DNA from: Guptibacillus hwajinpoensis
Lineage (GTDB): Bacteria; Bacillota; Bacilli; Bacillales; Guptibacillaceae
DNA: 64,000 bases
NCBI RefSeq assembly: GCF_005144865.1
Contig: NZ_SWFM01000003.1
Coordinates: 186,001-250,000, forward strand
Reading direction: 5' to 3'
Shown: positions 47,219 to 55,346 of the stretch, in pieces
How the letters are laid out: each line of letters starts with the position of its first letter
Position numbering within the stretch: the first letter of the stretch is position 1
Notes under the pieces: generated by a model
Told to the model about the DNA's origin: nothing
Databases searched by the model: none
Seen by the model: the letters and a program-made list of their open reading frames with translations, nothing else
Program-made: the position numbers and the translations under genes

Positions 47219-47680
47219 ATGCTAACTTTTGAAGAAAAATTAGAAATTATTGAAGCATCATTCCCTGAACTTACGCGGAAAGATGTTTCGCTTGGTCGTG
47301 TTAATTTCCATTACGAAGAAGCAGTTATAGATAAGAAAAACGTTGTATATCATCTTCACCCAAATGGCAACGGCTATGTATTTGGTGACCTTATTGAAGG
47401 TTATCCATTGGATGAGAGAGGCATGGTCAATATCCGTGATTTCTCAAGCAACGAGCTTCGTAAAATCATCGGCGAATCCATTCACTCTCTTTCAGTACTT
47501 CCAGGATCAGATATTGAATCAGAATTCTGGATGAATGATGAAAACCAAACTCTTGAGCTCATGTATGAGCCTGAGCTAGAGTTATGGAATGTTTACGCTG
47601 GAGATATTCTTGACGGCACATTCCCATCCAAAAATGAAGCTGTTCAATACCTCGACGAAGAAGGATTTACGCGACAATAA
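47219..47680 (+). CDS. conserved hypothetical protein
   Basis: 153 residues, acidic, soluble, no signal. Starts MLTFEEKLEIIEASFPELTR; other segments are NVVYHLHPNGNGYVFGDLIE and WNVYAGDILDGTFPSKNEAV. I do not recognise a family with function. GGAGG lies 4 bases before the ATG at 47219; an upstream GTG is in frame but has no site. Terminator follows. Confidence 0.75.
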   Translation: MLTFEEKLEIIEASFPELTRKDVSLGRVNFHYEEAVIDKKNVVYHLHPNGNGYVFGDLIEGYPLDERGMVNIRDFSSNELRKIIGESIHSLSVLPGSDIESEFWMNDENQTLELMYEPELELWNVYAGDILDGTFPSKNEAVQYLDEEGFTRQ

Positions 47681-47681
47681 G

Positions 47682-47723
47682 AAAATCCTCACAATCCATG
47701 CAATAGGATTGTGAGGATTTTTT
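47682..47723. terminator. bidirectional terminator
   Basis: AAAATCCTCACAATCC, loop, GGATTGTGAGGATTTT plus T run, between convergent genes. Confidence 0.88.
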
Positions 47724-47725
47724 TG

Positions 47726-48157
47726 TTAACCAATTGTTTTGTAAAAGCCTGTTGACTTCGCTTGAAAACCGCAGCTTTCGTAGAAGTTGTGAGCAGCCTT
47801 GCGCTCGTCACGATTACCACTATTTAGAACAACAAGTGTCGCCCCTGCTTCAACCGCTCGTTTTTCTGCTTCCTTAAGTAGGGTTCTTCCGATTCCTCTT
47901 TGTCTGTAGTCCGATGCTGTTACCATTGTAATGATTCTCGCAACCACTATGTCCGAAACATAAGAACGTTCAAAATGCATGCCTAGCATACTAATGAGCG
48001 TTCCGTTTTCTTCAGTAACAAGTGTGACATAAGAGCTGGTATTCATAATGGGCTTTAACCTTCCTTTAAGCTGTGAAACAGATGCCGGATAGCCCATATC
48101 AGATTAAAGTAAACCCATTCCTTCTTCATCACCAGCTACAGCTTCTCGTATCTTCAT
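47726..48157 (-). pseudogene. GNAT acetyltransferase gene with an in-frame stop at codon 18
   Basis: The gene opens with an ATG at 48157 that overlaps the stop of the MFS gene (ATGA) and has GAGGAGGGG upstream. It reads MKIREAVAGDEEGMGLL, then TAA at 48104-48106, then SDMGYPASVSQLKGRLKP and a full GNAT body (YRQRGIGRTLLKEAEK, FYESCGFQAKSTGFYKT). The normal length would be about 143 residues. Restart at the ATG of MGYP (48097) would give a 123-residue protein missing strand 1 and helix 1. Probably inactive; one-base change or sequencing error. Confidence 0.8.
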
Positions 48158-49386
48158 TTCATCCCCTCCTCTAGTGCATGACGGCTATATCGTTTCGAAA
48201 CTCGTTTGCTTGTAAATAGCATAAGCATCGGCACAATGAGAATGAGTAAGCTAATGACGCCACCCCAGCCTAAACGGTCCCATAGAATACCTACCCCTGA
48301 ACTGCCAGCAGCTACCCCTGCATAATAACTAATAAGATAGAAGCTTGAAGCACCGCTCTTATGGTGCTCTGCTGTACTTGCAACAGACGCAGAAGCCATA
48401 GAGTGAGCAATGAAAAAGCCTGCGCAAACCACACATAACCCTATAATGACGAGTGTAAAACCATGATAGAGCGTGAGTGCCGCACCTCCAGCAAGAATAA
48501 ATAACCCAGCCATCATCGTACGTCGTAGCCCAATATTAAACGAAAGTCTTCCAGCTACTGGCGGGGAAATCACACCAAGTATATAAGCAAAATAAGTGAG
48601 TGAAATCCATTTCAACGAAAGAGAAAACGGTTCCTGCTCTAAGTAGAAAGGAAGGTATGTCCATATACCTGTGAAGATGACTTGAATGAGGAACCCAACG
48701 GTAAATAGCGAGAGCAATCTTCGGTCTGTCAAGTGGACGAGCATTCCCCTAATATCCTTCATAACACCTCCACTTCCTCCTTTGAAAAAGCGAGAAGCAG
48801 GAAGCAGCCAGAAAAAGCAAAGAGTAGCAACCACCGCAAAGGCTGCTAGCACAAGGAAACTTACCTCCCAGCTGTACAAATCCGTCAGATACCCGGTTGC
48901 AACTCGTCCACCAAGCCCTCCCATTGCATTACTCGCAATATAGATACTTGTTGCAAGTCCCAAACTTGATGGATCTACTTCATCTGCAAGATAACCCATG
49001 GCTGCTGCAGGAATACCAGCAAGAAAAAATCCTTCGATGCATCGAATCACAATTAATAATAGAAAAGACTCTGCAAACGGCATAGCGAGTATTGTCGTGA
49101 CGACGAACAAGAGTGAAATCTTCATGACAGCTGTTCTTCCATATCTGTCTGAGATAAATCCAAGAACAAGAAGCCCTGGAATCATGGTCATCACCGGTGT
49201 TGACATGAGTAAGCTAGACGTTGTGGCCGTAAGCTTGAATTCAGCTGCAAAGACGGGAAGCAATGGCTGAAAAGCATATAGTGCTGAGAAAATGAGTAAG
49301 GCGCCACAACCAAGACTAATCGCTGCACGCCAGAAACCGGAATCTTTTGATGTGTATGGTTTGTTGTTAACCGGTAGATCGGTCAT
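48154..49386 (-). CDS. MFS transporter
   Basis: 410 residues with twelve helices. GFISDRYGRTAVMKISLLF is the loop 2-3 signature and GCGALLIFSALYAFQPLLPV the first helix; this is the YgaY/YbfB-like group of DHA1-type exporters. The ATG at 49386 has GGG 10 bases upstream; GTG at 49398 is an alternative. It is coupled to the broken GNAT gene downstream by an ATGA overlap, so both may once have served resistance or export of one compound. Confidence 0.85.
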   Translation of the reverse strand: MTDLPVNNKPYTSKDSGFWRAAISLGCGALLIFSALYAFQPLLPVFAAEFKLTATTSSLLMSTPVMTMIPGLLVLGFISDRYGRTAVMKISLLFVVTTILAMPFAESFLLLIVIRCIEGFFLAGIPAAAMGYLADEVDPSSLGLATSIYIASNAMGGLGGRVATGYLTDLYSWEVSFLVLAAFAVVATLCFFWLLPASRFFKGGSGGVMKDIRGMLVHLTDRRLLSLFTVGFLIQVIFTGIWTYLPFYLEQEPFSLSLKWISLTYFAYILGVISPPVAGRLSFNIGLRRTMMAGLFILAGGAALTLYHGFTLVIIGLCVVCAGFFIAHSMASASVASTAEHHKSGASSFYLISYYAGVAAGSSGVGILWDRLGWGGVISLLILIVPMLMLFTSKRVSKRYSRHALEEGMK

Positions 49387-49421
49387 AAGAATCAGCACCC
49401 TTTTTGTCTACTTACTGTTTT

Positions 49422-51050
49422 TTATTTTAAAGCATCAGGAAATTGAGTCAGATCAATCCCCCATACGATTGGCATATAGAAATAGATTGCAAATGTAATG
49501 ATAACGATTGAGGTTACATTTAGCCAGAATCCTGCTTTTGCCATATCAGGAATTTTCAAATAGCCTGAGCCAAAGACGACTGCGTTCGGAGGCGTTGCAA
49601 CAGGAAGCATAAAGGCGCAGCTTGCTGCAATTCCAGCTCCAATCATTAATGCATAAGGGTGAACCGAAATCGCTGATGAAAGGGAAGCCATTATCGGAAA
49701 CATCATCGTTGCAGTTGCTGTATTTGATGTAATTTCTGTTAAGAAAATAACGAGCATTGTGACTAGGAGCAAGATAACGAAAAGGTGAATGCCTGCTAGA
49801 ATCGTTAACTGGTCCCCGATCCATTGCGCAAGTCCTGATTCCTGAAATCCTGAGGCAATTGCAAGACCAGCTCCGAATAGAAGCAGAATGCCCCACGGAA
49901 GCCCTTTCGCAGTCTGCCAATCTAGTAGAAACGCTCCTTTCTTTGAAGGTGCTGGTACTAGAAATAGAATAAGAGCAGCTGTCATCGCAATCACCGTATC
50001 ATTGATGTTTGGATTAATCTCACTTAGTACGAATGAACGGCTAATCCATGCCAGCGCTGTAAGCGAGAAAACGGCAAGAATCACTTTTTCTTCAACTGAC
50101 ATCGATCCGAGGTCTCTTCTTTCCTTTGTAATAACTTCTTTGCCTCCAGGAAGTTCTTTTATTTTCATAGGAAACGCCATTTTCACAAGATAATACCAGC
50201 ATCCGATCAGGAGGATCAACATTAACGGAACGCCAAACATCATCCATCTTGCGAATGATATTTCAATTCCATACAGCTCGTTCACAACAGCTGCAAAGAT
50301 CGTGTTCGGCGGTGTACCAATAAGCGTTGCAAGTCCACCAATCGAAGCACTATAAGCGATCCCAAGCATAATGGCTTTGCCGAAATTAAAGCGTGGCGCT
50401 CCCTCGTCTGTATCCATATCAAGCTGTTCAGAAACTTGATAAATGACAGCAAGTCCAATTGGTACCATCATCATTGATGTAGCTGTATTCGAAATCCACA
50501 TGGAAAGAAATCCCGTTGCGACCATAAATCCAAGTACGATTCTCTCTGTACTTGTTCCGATAGCTGATATAATAACAAGTGCAATCCGTTTATGTAGATC
50601 CCACTTCTGCATTGAAAGCGCAATCAAAAAACCACCCATAAATAAAAAGATCGTATTATCTCCATAAGCAGAAGCGGTTAAATCGCCCTCAAGACCACCG
50701 GTTAGTGGAAATAGAACAAGTGGTAATAGTGATGTCGCTGGAATTGGAATCGCTTCTGTAATCCACCAAGTTGCAATCCATACTGTACTTGCTAGAATAG
50801 CTAATCCAGCATCTGAGAGTCCTGACGGGTGAAAAAAGATCATTAGACAAAGAAACAGCGTTGGCCCGAGAAGTAGACCTGTCAATTTCCGCCTATCATA
50901 AACCGGATCTGGTCCGGATTGCTTTATTCCAGTATTTTTTTGTGACGTTTGAGAAGGGATTCCACTTGTGTTTGAAGAAGCGAATGTTAAAAGCTCTTTT
51001 GCTCGATGGTGCTCATTCCATAACTGATTCCAAAAAAGACGTCCTTGCAT
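49422..51050 (-). CDS. DASS-family sodium:dicarboxylate symporter (SLC13, SdcS-like)
   Basis: 542 residues. After a soluble N-terminal segment of about 50 residues there are eleven or more helices. Signature stretches: two Ser-Asn-Thr motifs, WISNTATSMMMVPIGLAVIY (about 185) and LTEITSNTATATMMFPIMAS (about 440), and TLIGTPPNTIFAAV. Imports succinate, malate or fumarate with sodium in characterised homologues. AAAGGAGGT precedes the ATG at 51050. Single gene. Confidence 0.92.
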   Translation of the reverse strand: MQGRLFWNQLWNEHHRAKELLTFASSNTSGIPSQTSQKNTGIKQSGPDPVYDRRKLTGLLLGPTLFLCLMIFFHPSGLSDAGLAILASTVWIATWWITEAIPIPATSLLPLVLFPLTGGLEGDLTASAYGDNTIFLFMGGFLIALSMQKWDLHKRIALVIISAIGTSTERIVLGFMVATGFLSMWISNTATSMMMVPIGLAVIYQVSEQLDMDTDEGAPRFNFGKAIMLGIAYSASIGGLATLIGTPPNTIFAAVVNELYGIEISFARWMMFGVPLMLILLIGCWYYLVKMAFPMKIKELPGGKEVITKERRDLGSMSVEEKVILAVFSLTALAWISRSFVLSEINPNINDTVIAMTAALILFLVPAPSKKGAFLLDWQTAKGLPWGILLLFGAGLAIASGFQESGLAQWIGDQLTILAGIHLFVILLLVTMLVIFLTEITSNTATATMMFPIMASLSSAISVHPYALMIGAGIAASCAFMLPVATPPNAVVFGSGYLKIPDMAKAGFWLNVTSIVIITFAIYFYMPIVWGIDLTQFPDALK

Positions 51051-51343
51051 AACTTTACCTCCTTTATCCATTAATCTTTAGTTTAGAATTCGCACCCCAC
51101 CCTGTCAATTTATTCACAATTTTGGTACTATTTTCTTGATGGGTGATAAGGACTTTTGTTTTATTTCATAGAAGGGGTGATCAGTAGACACTATTTAACC
51201 CCCTTATATTCCCAAAGGGGACGAATATTATAAGTTGATAATGTAATTTTCCAATAATTCCAACTAATAAATCCATCTATGAGCTTCAACGATTTCATCA
51301 TGTTTCACAACAGGCAGCTCAAAATCATTCCAGGGGGTATTTG

Positions 51344-52021
51344 ATGAGAAAGATACAACAGACAACAATCAATTCAGTTGTAAAATACGGGCAAACAAAG
51401 CTTCCAAAATCCGCTAACACAGAATGTCCTGAATGTGGGAACGACGCCTCTTTTCAATTGAAGTTTGATTATCAAATTAATCAGGCCGTGTTCTCAACTC
51501 TATCCCGCTGCTCCGTTTGTAAAGAAGCAGTCCTATTCATCTTAATTAAAACCTCACATAACGACCAGGGAGAAGAAGTAGAGCTATTCGTTCATCAAAC
51601 ATCATTTACACGCGAACCACTGGGCAGACTAGCGAGCACTGCACGACTTCCTGATGACCTTGAACGGGTTTACCGCTCCGCTGTAAATGTACATAATATG
51701 AAGGATTGGACCGCTACGGCCGTCATGGCAAATCGAGTTCTTGAGAGCATTACTGGAAGCTTTCTATCAGATAATGAACTAGGACAACCTCTTTCTAAAC
51801 AACTTGAGACGCTCGCAAAGCAAATTGATTTAGAAGAACCTATCGTGAAGTTAGGACAGCTCCTTGGGAAAGGAAGCAACTTGAATCACTTGCTTTGTCT
51901 AGAGAAAGCAACTAGTGAAGAAACAGCAAACCTTATTATTGACCTACTAGATTCCTTAATTGAGTACTTGTACATTCTTCCTCAACGCATTGTTCATCTT
52001 CAAAAACAAATTGAGGGATAA
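51344..52021 (+). CDS. DUF4145 protein with zinc ribbon
   Basis: 225 residues. N-terminal zinc ribbon CPECGNDASF and CSVCKEAV, then a DUF4145 helical domain (PDDLERVYRSAVNVHNMKDW, ITGSFLSDNELGQPLSKQLE). DUF4145 occurs alone and fused to restriction or defence enzymes; here it is alone, so no defence role can be inferred. AGGGGG is 6 bases before the ATG. Confidence 0.8.
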   Translation: MRKIQQTTINSVVKYGQTKLPKSANTECPECGNDASFQLKFDYQINQAVFSTLSRCSVCKEAVLFILIKTSHNDQGEEVELFVHQTSFTREPLGRLASTARLPDDLERVYRSAVNVHNMKDWTATAVMANRVLESITGSFLSDNELGQPLSKQLETLAKQIDLEEPIVKLGQLLGKGSNLNHLLCLEKATSEETANLIIDLLDSLIEYLYILPQRIVHLQKQIEG

Positions 52022-52059
52022 AAAAAGACAGTCGGCTTTAAGTGAGCTGACTGTCTTTT
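52021..52059. terminator. bidirectional terminator
   Basis: AAAAGACAGTCGGCT, loop, AGCTGACTGTCTTTT with one mismatch, between the DUF4145 gene and metT. Confidence 0.88.
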
Positions 52060-52069
52060 CTATGCTAAT

Positions 52070-53374
52070 TTATTCCTTTGCTTCTTTTCTCTCAAATGAT
52101 GGATAATTAATCATAATGGCTACAATTCCAGCAACAGCAATTAATATTGGATAGATCGAATATGGAAGAAGCGCAAGCGGTGATATGGATGCTAAACCTG
52201 CGGCCGCAAGCACCTGAGCACCGTACGGTAGCATTCCTTGAACACTACCTGCAAAGATATCTAGAATACTCGCTGATTTCCGAGGATCAACGCCGTATTC
52301 TTCCGAAATGTTTTTTGCAAGGGGGCCACCCATGATAATAGAAATTGTGTTATTTGCTGTCGATAAATCGAGAACACTTGCGAGTCCTGCAATACCGAAC
52401 TCAGCACCTCTGCGAGATTTCACTCGACTCAGAATTCGATCGAGTACAAACTGAATACCACCATTATGTTTAATTACTTCAATCATGCCACCAATAACAA
52501 GCGCAATCATAGCAAGGTCTTCCATGCCTTTAATCCCTTCCGTTACAGTGGAAACAAGCCCACTCATCCCAAATGCACCGTTGTAAAGCCCTACAATCCC
52601 TGCAAAAAAGATACCACTAACAAGCACAACGAGAACGTTAACGCCCGCAATCGCAGCTACTAGAACGCCTAGATAAGGAAGAATTGTAATGAATTCAAAA
52701 GCATGCTCCCCACTAACGACAGCTTGCTCACCCATTGTCCAAATACCATAAATGACTGCAGTTACAATAGCTGCGGGTAACACGATAAAGAAGTTAACTT
52801 TAAACTTATCCTTCATTTGTGTGTTTTGCGTTCGTACCGCTGCAATTGTTGTATCTGAAATCATCGAAAGGTTATCACCAAACATTGCACCACCAATTAC
52901 CGCTGATAACGCAAGGGCGGGAGCGACACCTGTTTGATCTGCAATCCCGATTCCAATTGGCGCAAGCGCGACAATTGTACCCATCGACGTACCCATCGAA
53001 ATTGAAATAAAACAACCAATCAGAAATAAGCCAACGATTAAGAGGTTGGGTGGGAGAATGGAAATCCCTAGATTAACAATTGAGTCAACCGCACCAATTT
53101 TCTCAGCTGTAGCAGCAAAGGCTCCGGCTAACAAAAAGACAAGTATCATTAAGATAATATTGGAATTCCCTGCCCCTTTACAGAAGATCTCCACCTTCTT
53201 CATGAAGCTTTCTTTTCTGTTCATTGAGAGTGCTACACCTGCCGAAATTAATGACGCTAGAATAACTGGCATACTATAGAAATCATTTGTTACGATTGCT
53301 GTTCCAATAAAAAGTATAATAAATACGGCGAGAGGAAGTAGCGCCATGCCATTCCCTTTTATTTGGTTCTCCAT
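52070..53374 (-). CDS. metT: NhaC-family transporter, predicted methionine importer MetT
   Basis: 434 residues with about eleven helices. NhaC family features: GTSMGTIVALAPIGIGIADQ, GGAMFGDNLSMISDTTIAAV and STANNTISIIMGGPLAK. A SAM-I riboswitch with a terminator lies upstream on the same strand, which identifies it as the S-box-controlled MetT (predicted by comparative genomics to import methionine) rather than a Na+/H+ antiporter. AAGGAG is 9 bases before the ATG. MITE copy 6 sits between the riboswitch and the gene. Confidence 0.8.
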   Translation of the reverse strand: MENQIKGNGMALLPLAVFIILFIGTAIVTNDFYSMPVILASLISAGVALSMNRKESFMKKVEIFCKGAGNSNIILMILVFLLAGAFAATAEKIGAVDSIVNLGISILPPNLLIVGLFLIGCFISISMGTSMGTIVALAPIGIGIADQTGVAPALALSAVIGGAMFGDNLSMISDTTIAAVRTQNTQMKDKFKVNFFIVLPAAIVTAVIYGIWTMGEQAVVSGEHAFEFITILPYLGVLVAAIAGVNVLVVLVSGIFFAGIVGLYNGAFGMSGLVSTVTEGIKGMEDLAMIALVIGGMIEVIKHNGGIQFVLDRILSRVKSRRGAEFGIAGLASVLDLSTANNTISIIMGGPLAKNISEEYGVDPRKSASILDIFAGSVQGMLPYGAQVLAAAGLASISPLALLPYSIYPILIAVAGIVAIMINYPSFERKEAKE

Positions 53375-53412
53375 TATTGTGATCTCCTTCTTCTATTCTA
53401 GTTAAACTAAAA

Positions 53413-53530
53413 GGCTCTTTTCTAAAAGATTGTTGTTTTTGAATGGGGTTTTGTATAAATAATTCACACTTCAAAGTCGATTGGAGCGGAAACCAACCGG
53501 TTTATAGCAACAAAGTCTACGAAAACAGCC
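53413..53530 (+). mobile_element. MITE-like repeat, copy 6, short form
   Basis: 118 bp: GGCTCTTTTCTAAAAGATTG to TCTACGAAAACAGCC. Exact 8-bp duplication AACTAAAA (53405-53412 and 53531-53538). The core has been lost by joining its two GGAGCGGAA direct repeats into one. It lies in the metT leader, and its right duplication is part of the U-tract of the riboswitch terminator. Confidence 0.93.
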
Positions 53531-53533
53531 AAC

Positions 53534-53563
53534 TAAAAAAAGCCCACTTCAAGAGAAGAGGAC
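53534..53563 (-). terminator. terminator of the SAM riboswitch
   Basis: On the minus strand GTCC-T-CTTC, loop TCTT, GAAG-T-GGGC, then a run of seven T. When SAM is bound it should stop transcription before metT. Confidence 0.8.
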
Positions 53564-53570
53564 GTTCACT

Positions 53571-53670
53571 CTTATCTCTCAAGATTACTCTTGCTGGAAG
53601 CAGCACCTTTCTGATAATCAGAGGTTGCTGAAGCTTCGTTGGGCCAGATCCCTCCACTTCTCTTAATAAG
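53571..53670 (-). ncRNA. SAM-I riboswitch (S-box) of metT
   Basis: Read on the minus strand: CTTATTAAGAGAAGTGGAGGG, a CTGGCCC element, CAGCAACC, AAGGTGCTGCTTCC and GAGAGATAAGAG closing helix P1. All conserved S-box blocks are present and in order. High SAM should fold the aptamer and let the terminator form, so the transporter is made when methionine/SAM is low. Confidence 0.92.
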
Positions 53671-53785
53671 AAATATGCAGTTATGCAAGGTTCTCCCTTT
53701 CAAGAGGAGTAGCCTCCTGTTTATTGAAGCTTCACTTTATCACGCATTATTCTGATGAGTCAACTACGAATAACCGCAACAAAAT

Positions 53786-53811
53786 AAACTCCCTTATCAT
53801 AAAAGGAGTTT
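53786..53811 (-). terminator. terminator of a small ORF
   Basis: AAACTCCCTT and AAAGGAGTTT with a loop; minus strand continues TATTTTG. It lies right at the stop of the 50-residue ORF, supporting that ORF. Confidence 0.6.
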
Positions 53812-53962
53812 ACATGATGTGCCTATTTGATTTCAAGCTTTCTTTCACTTCCATTTTCTTCATCTCGATCCTAGATAACTTCTTCAACGTTGCGATTGAC
53901 ACAAGCCACCATAAAGCGAAACGCATGTATTCAGCGTCTTTATTTTGTTGAATGATGTTCAT
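53810..53962 (-). CDS. small basic protein, unknown
   Basis: 50 residues: MNIIQQNKDAEYMRFALWWL, VSIATLKKLSRIEMKKMEVK, ESLKSNRHIM. GGAAGAAGG is 4 bases before the ATG and a hairpin follows the stop. One short hydrophobic patch, otherwise basic. I do not recognise it; it could be a real micro-protein or chance. Confidence 0.5.
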   Translation of the reverse strand: MNIIQQNKDAEYMRFALWWLVSIATLKKLSRIEMKKMEVKESLKSNRHIM

Positions 53963-54002
53963 TAACCTTCTTCCTTTCTTGAAGCTCCTCTTTCTGTCAT
54001 CA

Positions 54003-54842
54003 TTATACCTGAATGAAGCGCTCTATATCCCTCATAATTAAACTCGGACGCTCTTCAGGCAAAAGGTGGCCTGTTTTTTCGTAGACGATTAATTCAGCGT
54101 TCGGCAAATCATTACTAAGACGCTTGCCAACCTTTAGCGGCACTACTCGATCATTCTCTCCCCATATGAGCAGGCTTGGGGTATAAATTTGTTTCAATTC
54201 GTCTGATGAAAGATCTCCCTCACGATCACGAATCATTCTTACAAGAGAACGAAAAATACCTTCGTTGAAGAACGGTTGAATATAGCCATCCATCATTTCT
54301 TCATCGATAAGCGTTGGATCATAGACACAATTAATTAAGTTCCCTTTCACCCCTTTACGATAAAGCCATCTCTTCAAATAGACAGAGAAAAAGGGTAGAT
54401 AAGACGTATACACAAGACTCTGTTTTGCTTTCTCAAGGTATCCTGAACTGCAGAGTAATATATTCTTACTTACCAGATCCTCTTTCATAGCTGATGCTCT
54501 CATCGCAACCTGGCCTCCCATGGAATGACCAATTATAACCGTCTGCTCAATCGATAATCTTTCGAGCAGTTCAACAACCACTTCAGCATAATTGTGATAC
54601 AAATGTACAAAGCGATTGGACTTCTCGCTTCTTCCGAATGGAGGAAGATCAATTGCCACAACAGTATAGGCCTTTGTAAGTAGTGGAATCAGTCTTCGAT
54701 AGCTGAAACTAGAAGATAGAAAACCATGGAGAAGTGTTAATACCGGTCGATCAACCGCATCATTGTTCTTGTAATATTCATAATGAATGTCGATTCCTTT
54801 GATATTTTCTTTGTTTTGTTTAAGGTTCTTAGCCGCTAACAT
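54003..54842 (-). CDS. alpha/beta hydrolase
   Basis: 279 residues: oxyanion LLHGFLSSSFSYRR, nucleophile S107 in GHSMGG, acid in WGENDRVVP and His in TGHLLPEERP. It resembles the BioH/dehalogenase-like esterases common in bacilli. No signal peptide. Substrate unknown. Confidence 0.9.
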   Translation of the reverse strand: MLAAKNLKQNKENIKGIDIHYEYYKNNDAVDRPVLTLLHGFLSSSFSYRRLIPLLTKAYTVVAIDLPPFGRSEKSNRFVHLYHNYAEVVVELLERLSIEQTVIIGHSMGGQVAMRASAMKEDLVSKNILLCSSGYLEKAKQSLVYTSYLPFFSVYLKRWLYRKGVKGNLINCVYDPTLIDEEMMDGYIQPFFNEGIFRSLVRMIRDREGDLSSDELKQIYTPSLLIWGENDRVVPLKVGKRLSNDLPNAELIVYEKTGHLLPEERPSLIMRDIERFIQV

Positions 54843-54999
54843 CTTTCATCTCACTCCGGACTGTCCACCTTTAAGGGGGTATTGGTTTCATGAACGCTCA
54901 AGGGGCAGAAACCCATTCATAGCGTTTCACTTTATACGTATTTTACCCCAATCTTCAACTGAAAAACTTTTCCCTCTCAAAGAAGTGTTCCCGATTTCT

Positions 55000-55329
55000 T
55001 CATTCTGTTTCTATGTGAATTAGATCAGATAAGGCAACCTTTCTTTTTCTCTCATTTTGATCAAGAATACGTAACTCTCTGCTTAACTGGTCCAGATAAT
55101 GGACATACCCATAAAGAATTTTGGTTTCACCATTTTCGAAATAGTGAAAATAGAGAGGGTAGTGAAATTCCATTGCTTCACAAATGATTTCATTCATTTC
55201 TTCCATCTTCTGTTCATCCAGTACTGGCTTACTCTTTCTTCGTTCTTCTGCCTTCCAATCCCGCAATTCTTTCACGTGTTCAGGTAACATCATTGATGTC
55301 CATTTAATATTGCCACGATCACGAATCAT
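55000..55329 (-). CDS. YolD-like protein
   Basis: 109 residues with the YolD pattern: RDRGNIKWTSMMLPEHVKEL start, LYFHYFENGETKILYGYVHY, and LDQNERKRKVALSDLIHIE. It follows the UvrX-like gene by 17 bases; the same pair occurs in B. subtilis (yqjX-yqjW, yolD-uvrX). It may assist or regulate the polymerase in the SOS response. Confidence 0.9.
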   Translation of the reverse strand: MIRDRGNIKWTSMMLPEHVKELRDWKAEERRKSKPVLDEQKMEEMNEIICEAMEFHYPLYFHYFENGETKILYGYVHYLDQLSRELRILDQNERKRKVALSDLIHIETE

Positions 55330-55346
55330 ATGCCATCATCTCCTTT

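Noticed and set aside
51344-52021. DUF4145 gene considered as part of a defence island
   Set aside because: It stands alone between transporters with no nuclease, helicase or restriction gene near it.
54888-54913. GGTTTC...GAAACC hairpin upstream of the hydrolase, considered as a riboswitch
   Set aside because: No conserved riboswitch blocks; only a 6-bp stem.
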